Shown here one piece after another: positions 25,800 through 32,936 of a stretch of 47,630 nt of DNA. Location: the NCBI GenBank assembly GCA_018827205.1, contig JAHJXZ010000185.1, forward strand, positions 1 to 47,630, read 5' to 3'. Position numbers and translations under genes: made by a program. Each line of letters starts with the position of its first letter. Positions within the stretch are counted from its first letter, which is position 1. The stretch is from Gammaproteobacteria bacterium. Lineage in GTDB: Bacteria; Pseudomonadota; Gammaproteobacteria; Pseudomonadales; Pseudomonadaceae. The notes below the pieces were generated by a model, which worked only from the letters and a program-made list of their open reading frames with translations, searched no databases and was not told where the DNA came from.

Positions 25800-26010
25800 G
25801 CGGACTCCTACGCAGCCCAGTAAAGACGGGGCCTCCAGCCGCTGCGGTAAAGGGGGTGTGGTGGAGCATTAGAAAATCGAAAAATAGTCGGTTACCGCGC
25901 GGCTCAACGCCTTCCCCGCGGTAGGGGGTGGGGCCTGGGGTCCCCTCCTGTTTTCGGCTTAAAAAAATAAGATTTATGTAAATCTATAAAAACGTCAAAA
26001 GGTTGTCGCA
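25800..26010. other. Intergenic gap with candidate cos region
   Basis: No gene is visible in this 211-base gap upstream of the small terminase gene, the lambda position for cos. It holds an inverted repeat TACCGCG (25893-25899) and CGCGGTA (25917-25923), a G-rich tract with GGGGTCCCC near 25937-25945, then an AT-rich stretch (about 25960-26000). Which part is the nicking site cannot be settled from this sequence. Confidence 0.4.
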
Positions 26011-26307
26011 TCAGGGGCGTGCCTTGCGGCGCTCCTGCCCTGACCAAGGCCAGTCATGCTGGAAGATGTCCGGATAGTGCGCCGCGGCATACACCGTGAC
26101 ACCCAGGTGCAGCATCACAGACCAGATAGTCGGGACAACGCCCGTGCCAACCTGGACCAGCACGCCGAACGCACCGATGGCCACCAGGTAGAAGGCTGCG
26201 CACAACAGAGGCTGATCCATGAATGAGGCGGCGCGCAGGTAATCCACTGCAGCCAGGACAATCACAAAGCACAGGATGGCGTCCAAGCCGATGAGGATGG
26301 TTGCCAT
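26011..26307 (-). CDS. Holin-like small membrane protein
   Basis: A 98-residue protein; ATG 26307 overlaps the previous stop region and follows GGGG. It has three hydrophobic segments (ILIGLDAILCFVIVLAAVDYL, LLCAAFYLVAIGAFGVLVQV, IWSVMLHLGVTVYAAAHY) and a basic C-terminal tail (QERRKARP). Size, three helices and charged tail fit phage holins. It lies next to a second holin-like gene just before the terminase, remote from endolysin and spanin. Confidence 0.7.
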   Translation of the reverse strand: MATILIGLDAILCFVIVLAAVDYLRAASFMDQPLLCAAFYLVAIGAFGVLVQVGTGVVPTIWSVMLHLGVTVYAAAHYPDIFQHDWPWSGQERRKARP

Positions 26308-26308
26308 A

Positions 26309-26614
26309 TCAAGCACCCCGCAGGGCGAACAGCCGCTCACCAGCAGCTTTGATCGCCGGGATCAGGTTCATGGCCAGCAGGCCGATCAGGAAGGCCACCC
26401 CATAACGTGACTCAACATCAGCCGGCAGGCCGAAGTAAGCGACCACGAAAGGCGTGGTGAACACAGAGGACAGGAAGCCAGTCATCACCGCGGCAAAAGC
26501 CTGCTTGCGGGTCAGCCCCTTCAAAAAGCTCAGGGATAGAATCGCCCCGGCAAAGCCAGCAATAACGGCACCGTACTTGGCAAGCAGAGCGCTGCCGGCA
26601 GTAGTCGGGTCCAT
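26309..26614 (-). CDS. Putative holin, three transmembrane helices
   Basis: A 101-residue protein with hydrophobic segments YGAVIAGFAGAILSLSFL, MTGFLSSVFTTPFVVAYFG and YGVAFLIGLLAMNLIPAI, and a basic C-terminus ERLFALRGA. It matches the common 3-helix putative phage holin type with the KGLTRKQA loop. Paired with the next membrane gene, the two may act as holin and antiholin or holin and pinholin. No experimental roles can be assigned from sequence. Confidence 0.75.
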   Translation of the reverse strand: MDPTTAGSALLAKYGAVIAGFAGAILSLSFLKGLTRKQAFAAVMTGFLSSVFTTPFVVAYFGLPADVESRYGVAFLIGLLAMNLIPAIKAAGERLFALRGA

Positions 26615-26628
26615 CTGCTTCTCCGAAT

Positions 26629-26653
26629 AAAAAGCCCGCGTGTGACGGCGGGC
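26629..26653 (-). terminator. Intrinsic terminator upstream of holin gene
   Basis: On the minus strand GCCCGCCGTCACACGCGGGC followed by TTTTT. It lies between 26738-27112 and the holin gene. Confidence 0.7.
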
Positions 26654-26684
26654 AAGAGCTGTTGGTAGACAGCTAGGGATCTAA

Positions 26685-26722
26685 AACGAAAAAGCCCAGC
26701 ACACAGGCTGGGCTTTTTCGTT
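26685..26722. terminator. Strong bidirectional terminator
   Basis: A perfect 16-bp inverted repeat (AACGAAAAAGCCCAGC) with a 6-base loop and A/T runs on both sides, right after the 26738-27112 gene. It is the second of two adjacent terminators before the holin gene. Confidence 0.9.
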
Positions 26723-26737
26723 GTGTTTGGTACGTGG

Positions 26738-27112
26738 CTAGGAATTTAACTGGTGCAGGATCCGCAGGATCTCTCCACGCTCTATTTCGACCATCATTGA
26801 CTCGAACATCAAAACAACATTGCGACCATTCAGAGAATGCGAAAGCTCATATCCAAGTTCAGTTAAAACCATCGCACCAAGAACGACAGCGCCGGCGCCC
26901 CCGGGCGGATTGAACGACTTAATTAGACCTTCGGCCTCCAAGGCGTCACTAATATCTTGAGCCCATTCCGAAAATTCTGCGGTGCTTGGAAAATCCGCCG
27001 TGCCCTCACCATCAAGGTCAGTTCGGTATTGATTGGCTACCAGACCGGGAGTAAATGAATGATTGGGACCAGTAGCACCCAGAAGTCGACGAACCAATTC
27101 CCACATCTGCAT
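26738..27112 (-). CDS. Hypothetical protein between two terminators
   Basis: A 124-residue acidic protein: MQMWELVRRLLGATG, LDGEGTADFPSTAEFSEWAQ, GGAGAVVLGAMVLTELGYE, VVLMFESMMVEIERGEILRI. It is the first gene after the late promoter and terminator pair, and is closed by two strong terminators. AT-rich compared with neighbours, so perhaps a moron. No family recognised. No strong ribosome site: GGAAGTGGC lies upstream. Confidence 0.6.
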   Translation of the reverse strand: MQMWELVRRLLGATGPNHSFTPGLVANQYRTDLDGEGTADFPSTAEFSEWAQDISDALEAEGLIKSFNPPGGAGAVVLGAMVLTELGYELSHSLNGRNVVLMFESMMVEIERGEILRILHQLNS

Positions 27113-27237
27113 AAAGCCACTTCCTTTTGCTCATTGTCGGTAGCCGCACTATGCGGCGCAGCGATCATAATAAGCCTTCAAGAAGCTTCAACGTTATACA
27201 GTTGCTAAAAACTAGACAGCACTCTCGCGAGCATGAA

Positions 27238-27272
27238 ACGAAAAAGCCCCGGCGCGGCGGCCAGGGCTTTTC
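27238..27272 (-). terminator. Terminator tR'-like, immediately after late promoter
   Basis: On the minus strand GAAAAGCCCTGGCC and GGCGC...GGGGCTTTTTC form a GC-rich stem followed by a T run. It lies about 20-55 bases after the expected start of the late promoter, as tR' does in lambda. A small hairpin GCGG TTTTA CCGC (27276-27288) sits between. Confidence 0.8.
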
Positions 27273-27298
27273 AAGCGGTAAAACCGCAAAGTAGCTGA

Positions 27299-27327
27299 AA
27301 TATAGGGGTTTCGGCCCGGGGCGTCAA
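27299..27327 (-). promoter_or_regulatory. Candidate late promoter (PR'-like)
   Basis: TTGACG (27327-27322), 17-base spacer, TATATT (27304-27299): near-consensus sigma70. It overlaps the last codon and stop of the Q-like gene and is followed at once by a terminator, the layout of lambda Q-PR'-tR'. Confidence 0.8.
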
Positions 27328-27656
27328 GCGGCCTCTTTTCGAGCCTCAAGTGCCCCATCGATCCAAGCCACACCGGCCTTCCAGAGCTGTCGGGTCTTCT
27401 CTTCACCGAAGCCCATCCGCTTGCCAACCTGGGCAAAAGAGCTGCTGCTGGTGTAGTACCGCAGCAACACCTCACCGCACTCGGGGTAGCGATTGCCAAG
27501 CCGCCCCATCAGCCGGTCGATCAGCAGCGCCTCATCATCTGTGATGGCTGGCGTGCGGCTTTCGCTGGGTGCAGCGCAGCAGTAAACCCCTGAGCCCTGA
27601 ACCACCCACAAGCCCCACTGCTCAAGCATCTCTTCGGTGTCTCGAATCATCGCCAT
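27324..27656 (-). CDS. Late antitermination protein Q-like
   Basis: A 110-residue protein; start ATG 27656 follows AGGGG. The pattern EEMLEQWGLWVVQG and DDEALLIDRLMGRLGNRYPEC resembles the phage Q-like (antitermQ/DUF1133-type) regulators with a LLxxYY...SxxxVGxxxGxxxxxxRQxWxAG sigma-like motif (SFAQVGKRMGFGEEKTRQL then GVAWIDGAL). Such proteins let RNA polymerase at the late promoter ignore terminators. A late promoter and terminator directly follow, and many late-region terminators are present, which supports the role. Confidence 0.82.
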   Translation of the reverse strand: MAMIRDTEEMLEQWGLWVVQGSGVYCCAAPSESRTPAITDDEALLIDRLMGRLGNRYPECGEVLLRYYTSSSSFAQVGKRMGFGEEKTRQLWKAGVAWIDGALEARKEAA

Positions 27657-27665
27657 GGCTATCCC

Positions 27666-27986
27666 CTAATCGCCAGTGAGGTGCGCGCCGTTCACGCCCC
27701 TCTTGTTGTTGCCCTGGTAGTCCGCTGCTGGTCCTGTGACAGGCACCAAGCCAGCGCGCTCCAGTTGTTCTCTTTGCTGCTCAACCTGACGGTTCGCCCG
27801 GTTCAGCCTTACTCGAAGCTGTTGCACCATCTGCTCAAGGCTCAGCGCCTGGTTGGTTGCGCGATCGATCAGCCCTGCGCCGTTGCAGCCGGCGCAGGTC
27901 AGCACGTGGAAGATGCCAGGCGTCACGCCCTTGCCCTGGCATATCTCGCAACGCACCAACGGGATCACAGCAACCTGGCGCCCCAT
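27666..27986 (-). CDS. DnaJ-type zinc-finger-like phage protein
   Basis: A 106-residue protein; ATG 27986 follows AGAGG and forms TGATG with the previous stop. It has two CxxCxGxG-type motifs (RCEICQGKG and CAGCNGAG), the DnaJ zinc-finger pattern, then a coiled coil (LEQMVQQLRVRLNRANRQVEQ). Located in the nin-like block between nuclease and Q. Probably binds nucleic acid; function unproven. Confidence 0.7.
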   Translation of the reverse strand: MGRQVAVIPLVRCEICQGKGVTPGIFHVLTCAGCNGAGLIDRATNQALSLEQMVQQLRVRLNRANRQVEQQREQLERAGLVPVTGPAADYQGNNKRGVNGAHLTGD

Positions 27987-28330
27987 CAGAATTCCTCTAC
28001 CTGCCAACCGGTGTTGCGCTTGCCGCGCTGCACACCGAAGAACTTGAACGGGTACATGCTGGCGGCCACCTTGGTCTTCACCCGGGCGTCATCCGTCCAG
28101 AAGCCCTTCACCTCATGCACCTCCAGTACGCTCTCGGCATTCATCACGAAGAAGTCGGCGGTGTAGAAGGTGTTGTCAGCCAGCCGCAGCTTCACGCCCT
28201 CGAAGCGGTACCACTGGATCTCGCCGGCATGCAGGCGCTGCTTCAGCAGCAGGTCATAGGCAGCTTCGGTCTTATTCATCGCGCCTTGCTTGAGACGACC
28301 AAGGGCTTGAAGTGCTTTGGTTGCGCTCAT
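27986..28330 (-). CDS. DUF1064 phage nuclease-like protein
   Basis: A 114-residue protein; ATG 28330 is the conserved start (MSATKALQALGRLKQG). It matches DUF1064: MNKTEAAYD, IQWYRFEGVKLRLADNTFYT, ADFFVMNAE, VHEVKGFWTDDARVKTKVAA. The Asp (ADFF) and the ExK in HEVKG fit a PD-(D/E)xK nuclease core with Glu near the N-terminus. Such genes occupy the phage recombination/nin region. The longer frame to 28543 is not used. Confidence 0.8.
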   Translation of the reverse strand: MSATKALQALGRLKQGAMNKTEAAYDLLLKQRLHAGEIQWYRFEGVKLRLADNTFYTADFFVMNAESVLEVHEVKGFWTDDARVKTKVAASMYPFKFFGVQRGKRNTGWQVEEF

Positions 28331-28593
28331 GCAGACAGCTCCCGAGCGATTTTCTGTGCGCAGCGCTTGCAACGATCCCAGTTGCCGGGTTCGAACATGG
28401 GCATCTTCTCGGTACTGACTGCATCGACGCCGCACAGGGCCGTCCAATAGGTTGCCCGGCCATGGCTTGTCAGAACGGCAAGCCCCTTCTGTTTCGTGAA
28501 GTAGTGGGCCTTGCCTGAGTGCGGAAACATCGGCTTGAGCCATCCTTTTGCCGGGCTGGCAGCCCCACCGGTCAAGTTCACGACTTGAGTCAT
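28327..28593 (-). CDS. Small phage protein of nin region, zinc-binding pattern
   Basis: An 88-residue protein; ATG 28593 chosen by overlap with the neighbour's stop. It ends with TYWTALCGVDAVST then NWDRCKRCAQKIARE, a Cys and CxxC arrangement that likely binds zinc. This pattern (H-Y-F... LTxCG ... CKRC) is common in phage nin-region proteins. Function unknown. Confidence 0.65.
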   Translation of the reverse strand: MTQVVNLTGGAASPAKGWLKPMFPHSGKAHYFTKQKGLAVLTSHGRATYWTALCGVDAVSTEKMPMFEPGNWDRCKRCAQKIARELSA

Positions 28594-28847
28594 GCCGCCA
28601 CCTCGGCCGAAGTCCAGCAGGAGCCTTCGCTCAACTTGAAGGTAACCAGCATGTCCGGCACAACGACCATAAGGTGCCGGCTGCATACAGAGCCGCCCAC
28701 CACCGGAGAAAAGTGAACACACCCAGAGCACGGGCGCGTGTCGACTTCGTAAACCTTCCGCCCGCACTGAGTGCACCAGCTGCCTTTCTCGCCGGCGCGG
28801 CCTTGGGTAATGCGGCAGCTACAAACCTCTTTTCCGTCCATCTTCAT
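28590..28847 (-). CDS. Small Cys-rich protein
   Basis: An 85-residue protein with CSCRI, WCTQCGRKV, RPCSGCVHF and GSVCSRH: at least eight Cys in pairs, a double zinc-ribbon pattern. It overlaps the next gene by 4 bases. Probably a zinc-binding phage accessory protein; no specific family. Confidence 0.6.
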   Translation of the reverse strand: MKMDGKEVCSCRITQGRAGEKGSWCTQCGRKVYEVDTRPCSGCVHFSPVVGGSVCSRHLMVVVPDMLVTFKLSEGSCWTSAEVAA

Positions 28848-28864
28848 CCTCTACAATTGAAAAC

Positions 28865-29881
28865 TCAGGAAATGGCCACAGCGCCCGCAGGCTCTGGGGT
28901 TTCGGGATTTGGTGAAGATGCAGGAGCGGCCATATCCACGCCGTGGGCGAGGCTGAAACCACACTCATCAAGACGGGCATGCCAGCGCTCCAACGCCTCC
29001 CGGCAACGCTCCATCACGTCGCGGGTCAGGTAGGTTTCCGACACCTTGCCCAGGCTGTGGTTGATCAGCCGCTCACCGATGAAGAAGTCGACGCCCAGGT
29101 CAGCCAGGCAATCGCGCATCAGCTTGCGCAGGTCATGACTCGACCACGTGCCGCCCGAGACTGAACGGAACATTGCGCTGGCAGTGGTTGGCGACAGCCG
29201 AGCACCACCGCGCACCGGGAACACCCAATCGATCTGTGCCCGAGCATCCGGCAAGGCCTGGCGATAGCGCGCCAACAAGGCCAGCACCTGAGGGGTGAGT
29301 GGCAGAATGTGCTGGCGGCGTGACTTGCAGTTCAGCTCAGGCAGCACCCACACCCGCTCAGCCAGCGAGATGTGCGACCACTGCGCCTGCAGGGTTTCGC
29401 CGATGCGCGTGCCATGGGCCAGCATCAGCAAGGGCAGCAGGCCATTCACTGGGTCGCGGTCGAAGTTCGCCGCCAACTGCTGCACCAGGCCCGGCAGGTC
29501 AACCCGAGACAGGCTTGCCGGCTTGCTGCCGATGGCACCGCGGTGGAAGCTCTTGAAGGTCAGCGAGGCCATCGGGTTGGCCTTGATGCGCCCCGTCTTC
29601 TCAGCCAGCAAAAAGGCCTGGCGCAGTGCCTGGAATGCTTTCTGCTGAGTGCCTGCCTTCTTGCCGTCTTGCGTCATCGGCCAAACCAGCTTGTCATCCA
29701 GCACACGCCGATCCAGCTTAGTGATGAGCACCTTACCCAAGACCGGAACGATGTTCTTCTTCACCATCGAGCGCGTGCTGCGCTTGTAGCTGTCAGATGT
29801 CTCGCGGTTGCTCTCAACCCGCTCCAACCACCAAAGCAGCACATCGCCTGTAGTGCGCATCTCGCCACCCTTCCCAGCCAT
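28865..29881 (-). CDS. Tyrosine recombinase, internal to prophage
   Basis: A 338-residue protein with the full set of catalytic motifs: HGTRIGE (Arg), CKSRRQHILPL (Lys/beta-strand), SSHDLRKLMR (HxxR), LINHSLG (His) and ETYL (Tyr). The N-terminal SAM-like domain begins LLWWLERVESNRET. It is complete. It is encoded in the replication/nin operon rather than at the prophage end, while a second integrase lies by fimV. It may be a resolvase, a dimer-resolution or switch recombinase. It overlaps its upstream neighbour by one base. Confidence 0.92.
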   Translation of the reverse strand: MAGKGGEMRTTGDVLLWWLERVESNRETSDSYKRSTRSMVKKNIVPVLGKVLITKLDRRVLDDKLVWPMTQDGKKAGTQQKAFQALRQAFLLAEKTGRIKANPMASLTFKSFHRGAIGSKPASLSRVDLPGLVQQLAANFDRDPVNGLLPLLMLAHGTRIGETLQAQWSHISLAERVWVLPELNCKSRRQHILPLTPQVLALLARYRQALPDARAQIDWVFPVRGGARLSPTTASAMFRSVSGGTWSSHDLRKLMRDCLADLGVDFFIGERLINHSLGKVSETYLTRDVMERCREALERWHARLDECGFSLAHGVDMAAPASSPNPETPEPAGAVAIS

Positions 29882-30114
29882 CAGTTGACCCCCGGTGGCT
29901 TGCTGGCCTCGATGTCGGCGCTGATCAGCTTCGGCACATCATCGCCGGCATCCGTGTAGGCAAATGGCGCCGCATCGCCGGGGCGAGTGATGGTGAAGCG
30001 CTCAGCAGGCGCTCTCACCTTGGCAACGGTGTACCCGGCATTGGTCAGCCAGCAGTCAGGGATTGGGTCAAGCCGGCTATCCAGCTTTGGCTTCCAGCGG
30101 ATATGCTCACCCAT
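29881..30114 (-). CDS. Small phage protein after replication P
   Basis: A 77-residue protein; ATG 30114 follows GGGAGG 8 bases upstream and forms TGATG with the previous stop. Motifs: RLDPIPDCWLTNAGYTVAKV and AERFTITRPGDAAPF. The pattern looks like small Pseudomonas phage proteins downstream of P. No function recognised. Confidence 0.6.
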   Translation of the reverse strand: MGEHIRWKPKLDSRLDPIPDCWLTNAGYTVAKVRAPAERFTITRPGDAAPFAYTDAGDDVPKLISADIEASKPPGVN

Positions 30115-30884
30115 CACACCACCTCCCGCTTGATCCGCATCTTCTCCAGCAGCGCAGCCCTGGCTGCTGCGCCGTCCTGCGGGATGCCCTGCGTCTCACG
30201 CACACGCAGGGCAAACTGCTGACTGTGTTCCTCGGCCAGCTTCGCCAGCGACTTCTGGCTGTCGTGCCCAAGGCCAAGCGGCACGCCGTCGCCCAAGGCC
30301 TGGCCATCCATCGCACGGCGCACCATCACCGAGTAGCTGCGGTCAAAAAGCTTCCAGGTGTCCACGCCGCTCAACTGCATGAGCACATCAAGGCCAACAT
30401 CGATGGCGGCGTGATAGATAACCGGGTGAGACCAGCGCGCATCACCGCGCGCGGATGGGTGCGCATTGCGGCACGCTTCCTGGTAGGCCCGCTCAGTAGG
30501 CGGGAGGCCAAGGGATTCAGGCGTTGGCCGGCACCACTCAACGAACTTACCTGGGGATGGCACAAAGTCGCTTGGCTCGGCGCGCAGGCGGCGCAGGCCG
30601 TGCTCAATCTGCCGATCCCAGTCGCGCACCTGGCCCTCCACCAGGGCCAGCACCCAAGTCACCTTGGCGGACTCAAGCGCCTCCTTCGAGCCCCACGCCT
30701 GGCGCCAGGCTGGGCGGGCGTTGCGGATCTCGCGGAACAGCTTGTTGATCAGCTCTTCAACGGCACCGCGCTCGGCAGCACTCAGGGCCGCAACCACGTC
30801 CGTTGCCTTCGGCGCTGGCAGGCTTGGCAGGGTGGAAGAGTGGCCGCTGACGATCTGGCGGGTAACCCGCTGAGCGGCGATCAT
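30114..30884 (-). CDS. Replication protein P-like helicase loader
   Basis: A 256-residue protein of the lambda P type: LINKLFREIRNARPAWRQAW, VTWVLALVEGQVRDWDRQIE, LRRLRAEPSDFVPSPGKFVEWC. The FVPSxGxFVxWC motif is diagnostic. The C-terminal half has YHAAIDVGLDVLMQL and helices. It brings host DnaB helicase to the origin bound by O. Overlaps the O-like gene by 4 bases. Confidence 0.9.
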   Translation of the reverse strand: MIAAQRVTRQIVSGHSSTLPSLPAPKATDVVAALSAAERGAVEELINKLFREIRNARPAWRQAWGSKEALESAKVTWVLALVEGQVRDWDRQIEHGLRRLRAEPSDFVPSPGKFVEWCRPTPESLGLPPTERAYQEACRNAHPSARGDARWSHPVIYHAAIDVGLDVLMQLSGVDTWKLFDRSYSVMVRRAMDGQALGDGVPLGLGHDSQKSLAKLAEEHSQQFALRVRETQGIPQDGAAARAALLEKMRIKREVV

Positions 30885-31639
30885 GGCTTGCCACCCAACC
30901 AGCCGCCTTCATCGAAATCGGGATCACCAGGGCGGGAAGTTCGGGCACCAGCACCCGGTGATGCTGCGGCGATGGTTTTCAGCGCACCAGCCCGCTTCAC
31001 AAGGCGATGGCACCAGCCGCCTTGGCTGTCAGCAACGGGCTTGTTAACCCAGAAGCTCACGAACTCAGCCAGCAGCTCAGGGGTGATCAAGGCCGGGTCG
31101 ACGCCCTGCATCTTGGTCTGAGTCTTCAACGACATCTCATCGGGCTGCCACTGCTCGAACAGCTCGAACTGAGCGCGAGGGTCCACCGCGTGTTGGTGTT
31201 GTTGTTTATCTCTTCTCTTCTCTTCTCTAGGTAACGCATCACTAACGCTGCCAGCGTTACTTTTAGCGTTAGCAGCAGTGCCGCGCGCCTTGTGGGAAGC
31301 AGCGCGCTTAGCCCCTAGAAGCCGCTTCTTAGCGGTCTCGCCGTTGTGCCGGCCGAAGTTTGGCAGGGCAATCCAGTGGCCTTCCTCACCATCAACTTCA
31401 ACCATCCAACCGACTGAAATCATCGAATCGCAGAAGCCGGTAACGCCAACCAAACGATCCAGTAACTTTTTACTAACGCTCGGAGCGTTACCATCTTCGG
31501 TGTGCTGATCGAACCAACCCCAAATACGCAGCAACTTACCCACCACCGCATCAGGGTCGATCATGCAAAGATCTGCCAGCTGGCAAACCTCGGGCTTGTC
31601 CAGAGTGATCAGCTCAAACTTGATCCAATCGCCGGCCAT
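30881..31639 (-). CDS. Replication initiator O-like protein
   Basis: A 252-residue protein. The N-terminus has a winged-helix pattern (WIKFELITLDKPEVCQLADL then VVGKLLRIWGWFDQHT; DRLVGVTGFCDSMISVGWM). A basic linker (SNAGSVSDALPREEKRRDKQ) and a C-terminal DnaT-like segment (ELFEQWQPDEMSLKTQTKMQ; LAEFVSFWVNKP) follow. It is the lambda O equivalent, and the linker and adjoining part of its gene hold an origin-like cluster of repeats. Confidence 0.85.
   Translation of the reverse strand: MAGDWIKFELITLDKPEVCQLADLCMIDPDAVVGKLLRIWGWFDQHTEDGNAPSVSKKLLDRLVGVTGFCDSMISVGWMVEVDGEEGHWIALPNFGRHNGETAKKRLLGAKRAASHKARGTAANAKSNAGSVSDALPREEKRRDKQQHQHAVDPRAQFELFEQWQPDEMSLKTQTKMQGVDPALITPELLAEFVSFWVNKPVADSQGGWCHRLVKRAGALKTIAAASPGAGARTSRPGDPDFDEGGWLGGKP
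31210..31491. repeat. Origin-like dyads inside O gene
   Basis: Two copies of a 19-base dyad CTAACGCTnnnAGCGTTAC lie at 31242-31260 and 31473-31491. Further half-copies are at 31231-31237 (GTAACGC) and 31265-31272 (AGCGTTAG), and a pyrimidine-rich tract is at 31210-31228. Lambda's origin also lies inside O with repeated initiator sites. The two dyads encode similar peptides (NAGSVS and NAPSVS). Confidence 0.7.
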
Positions 31640-32376
31640 TATTGAGCCCTCCCGATCTTCTGCGCCAGCACGGCAAGGCCCTTCGACGTGATGCGTACCT
31701 GACTGGCAAGGCGACGGGCACCCTCTTCGTCAACACCCAGTAGCGTCACCTTGTGATCGAGCAAGCCGGCATCAAGGCGCGGCTGGAAGGCCACAAGGCG
31801 ATCACTGCCAGAGCGGCGATACACCCAGCGGTTTGCCCGCATCCAATCGATCAGGGCGCCGCGCTGAACGCCTAGGTGCTTCGCGGCATCGGTGAGGCAC
31901 ATAGAGCCAGAGGCAACGGCAATGCGCGCCAGGGCCGCAACCTTCGGCGCCTGATCAGTCACCACCAGCTGCAGGTGCGTGCACTGCTCGGCCAGGTCAG
32001 CGGCAAGGCGCAGCGCCTCAGGCAGAGTGCTCGGCAGAGCTGGGGCGGCCTGGGCCTGCTCAAGCTCCTGCCAACGGCGAATCACCTTCATCCGTAGTGG
32101 CGCGCTGTAACCGGTCAACAGGCAGTCGGTGTGCTCGCGGTCGAGCAGATACTCGGTCTGCTCGCGGTTCTGAGTGTCCTGATAGATGTGCTCAAAACTG
32201 AGCGCATCTATCTGCAGGTCCTTCAGCATGGCGGCGATGTCGCGCTTCACGTTCTTGTGGATCTTGCCGGTGAGTTCGGCTATCTCGCGGGATGACATAG
32301 TGCGCGCCACGTTTTGCGCAATCGGAAAACGTGGCGCGGCACCTGCTGTATTGCTTGAGTGGGAATGGGTGTGCAT
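31639..32376 (-). CDS. Rha-family regulator with KilAC domain
   Basis: A 245-residue protein; ATG 32376 follows GAGG. The N-terminal part is Rha: MSSREIAELTGKIHKNVKRD, FEHIYQDTQNREQTEYLLDR, PLRMKVIRRWQELE. The C-terminal part is a KilAC/ANT domain: MCLTDAAKHLGVQRGALIDW, YRRSGSDRLVAFQ, and VRITSKGLAVLAQKI. Rha interferes with phage growth in some hosts, and KilAC domains occur in antirepressors. It is the third antirepressor-type protein in the window. It sits between CII and O in the early operon. Confidence 0.88.
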   Translation of the reverse strand: MHTHSHSSNTAGAAPRFPIAQNVARTMSSREIAELTGKIHKNVKRDIAAMLKDLQIDALSFEHIYQDTQNREQTEYLLDREHTDCLLTGYSAPLRMKVIRRWQELEQAQAAPALPSTLPEALRLAADLAEQCTHLQLVVTDQAPKVAALARIAVASGSMCLTDAAKHLGVQRGALIDWMRANRWVYRRSGSDRLVAFQPRLDAGLLDHKVTLLGVDEEGARRLASQVRITSKGLAVLAQKIGRAQ

Positions 32377-32403
32377 AATCGGCCTCGAGTGTGTAGTGAA
32401 GAA

Positions 32404-32428
32404 GCCGGGCCGCAATCCCGGCTTTTTT
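32404..32428. terminator. Terminator after CII-like gene
   Basis: GCCGGG, 7-base loop CCGCAAT, CCCGGC followed by six T in the plus direction; the minus direction ends with TTCTTC, so it is stronger for plus-strand transcription. It may be a tR1-like stop between CII and the Rha gene. Confidence 0.7.
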
Positions 32429-32439
32429 GTGCCCGGAAA

Positions 32440-32871
32440 TCAGGCGGCTTTGACGGACTGCTTGAACACTTCCATGCTCTGCACCACCTCATCGGCCTCC
32501 TTCAGCAGCGCTGCCTTCTCGCTGCTGCATACGTGGCCGTCTGCCTGCGCATCGAAGGCAAGGCGCGTTACGTCCGCCAGATCGGCGTGCAGCCTCAGCA
32601 GCGCAGCAGTCAGCTCCTTCGGGGCTGCTGGCTGCTTTTCCACCAGTGCATAACCAAACTCATTCAGCAGTGCACCCAGCACCAGCCGACGGCCTTCCTC
32701 CGGCAGATGCGTCAGCACCTGGCCGAACAGCTCAAGGCTCATCCGATGGTTCTCACGGTTGGGGTTCGCGCAATCCAGCAGGCGGCTTTCGTTAACGCCC
32801 ATGCGCTTGGCCAGCGCGCTGCCGTTTTCGGCTTTAACTGCGCGGTGCAAGGTCCACTCAAAATCTTCCAT
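32440..32871 (-). CDS. CII-like regulatory protein
   Basis: A 143-residue protein: LHRAVKAENGSALAKRMGVN then RLLDCANPNRENHRMSLELF, a HTH arrangement of the phage regulatory CII (CP76-type) family, then a helical C-terminus. CII-type proteins activate repressor and integrase promoters in the lysogenic decision. It follows the Cro-like gene in the same transcript, as in lambda. Confidence 0.85.
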   Translation of the reverse strand: MEDFEWTLHRAVKAENGSALAKRMGVNESRLLDCANPNRENHRMSLELFGQVLTHLPEEGRRLVLGALLNEFGYALVEKQPAAPKELTAALLRLHADLADVTRLAFDAQADGHVCSSEKAALLKEADEVVQSMEVFKQSVKAA

Positions 32872-32936
32872 TGCGAAACTCCGAATTTTCTCGCGTGGCG
32901 CTGGGCGGCCACCTGGGCGAATCTGTATTCAACAAA

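Noticed and set aside
30063-31121. Plus-strand frame of 352 codons
   Set aside because: Antisense to P- and O-like genes, which have recognisable motifs and proper overlaps.
31210-31491. CRISPR array
   Set aside because: Only two long dyads 231 bases apart and lying within a coding gene; no regular spacers and no cas genes in the window.
32404-32428. Insertion sequence ends at terminators
   Set aside because: The many inverted repeats with A/T flanks are intrinsic terminators; no transposase or target duplication is seen anywhere in the window.
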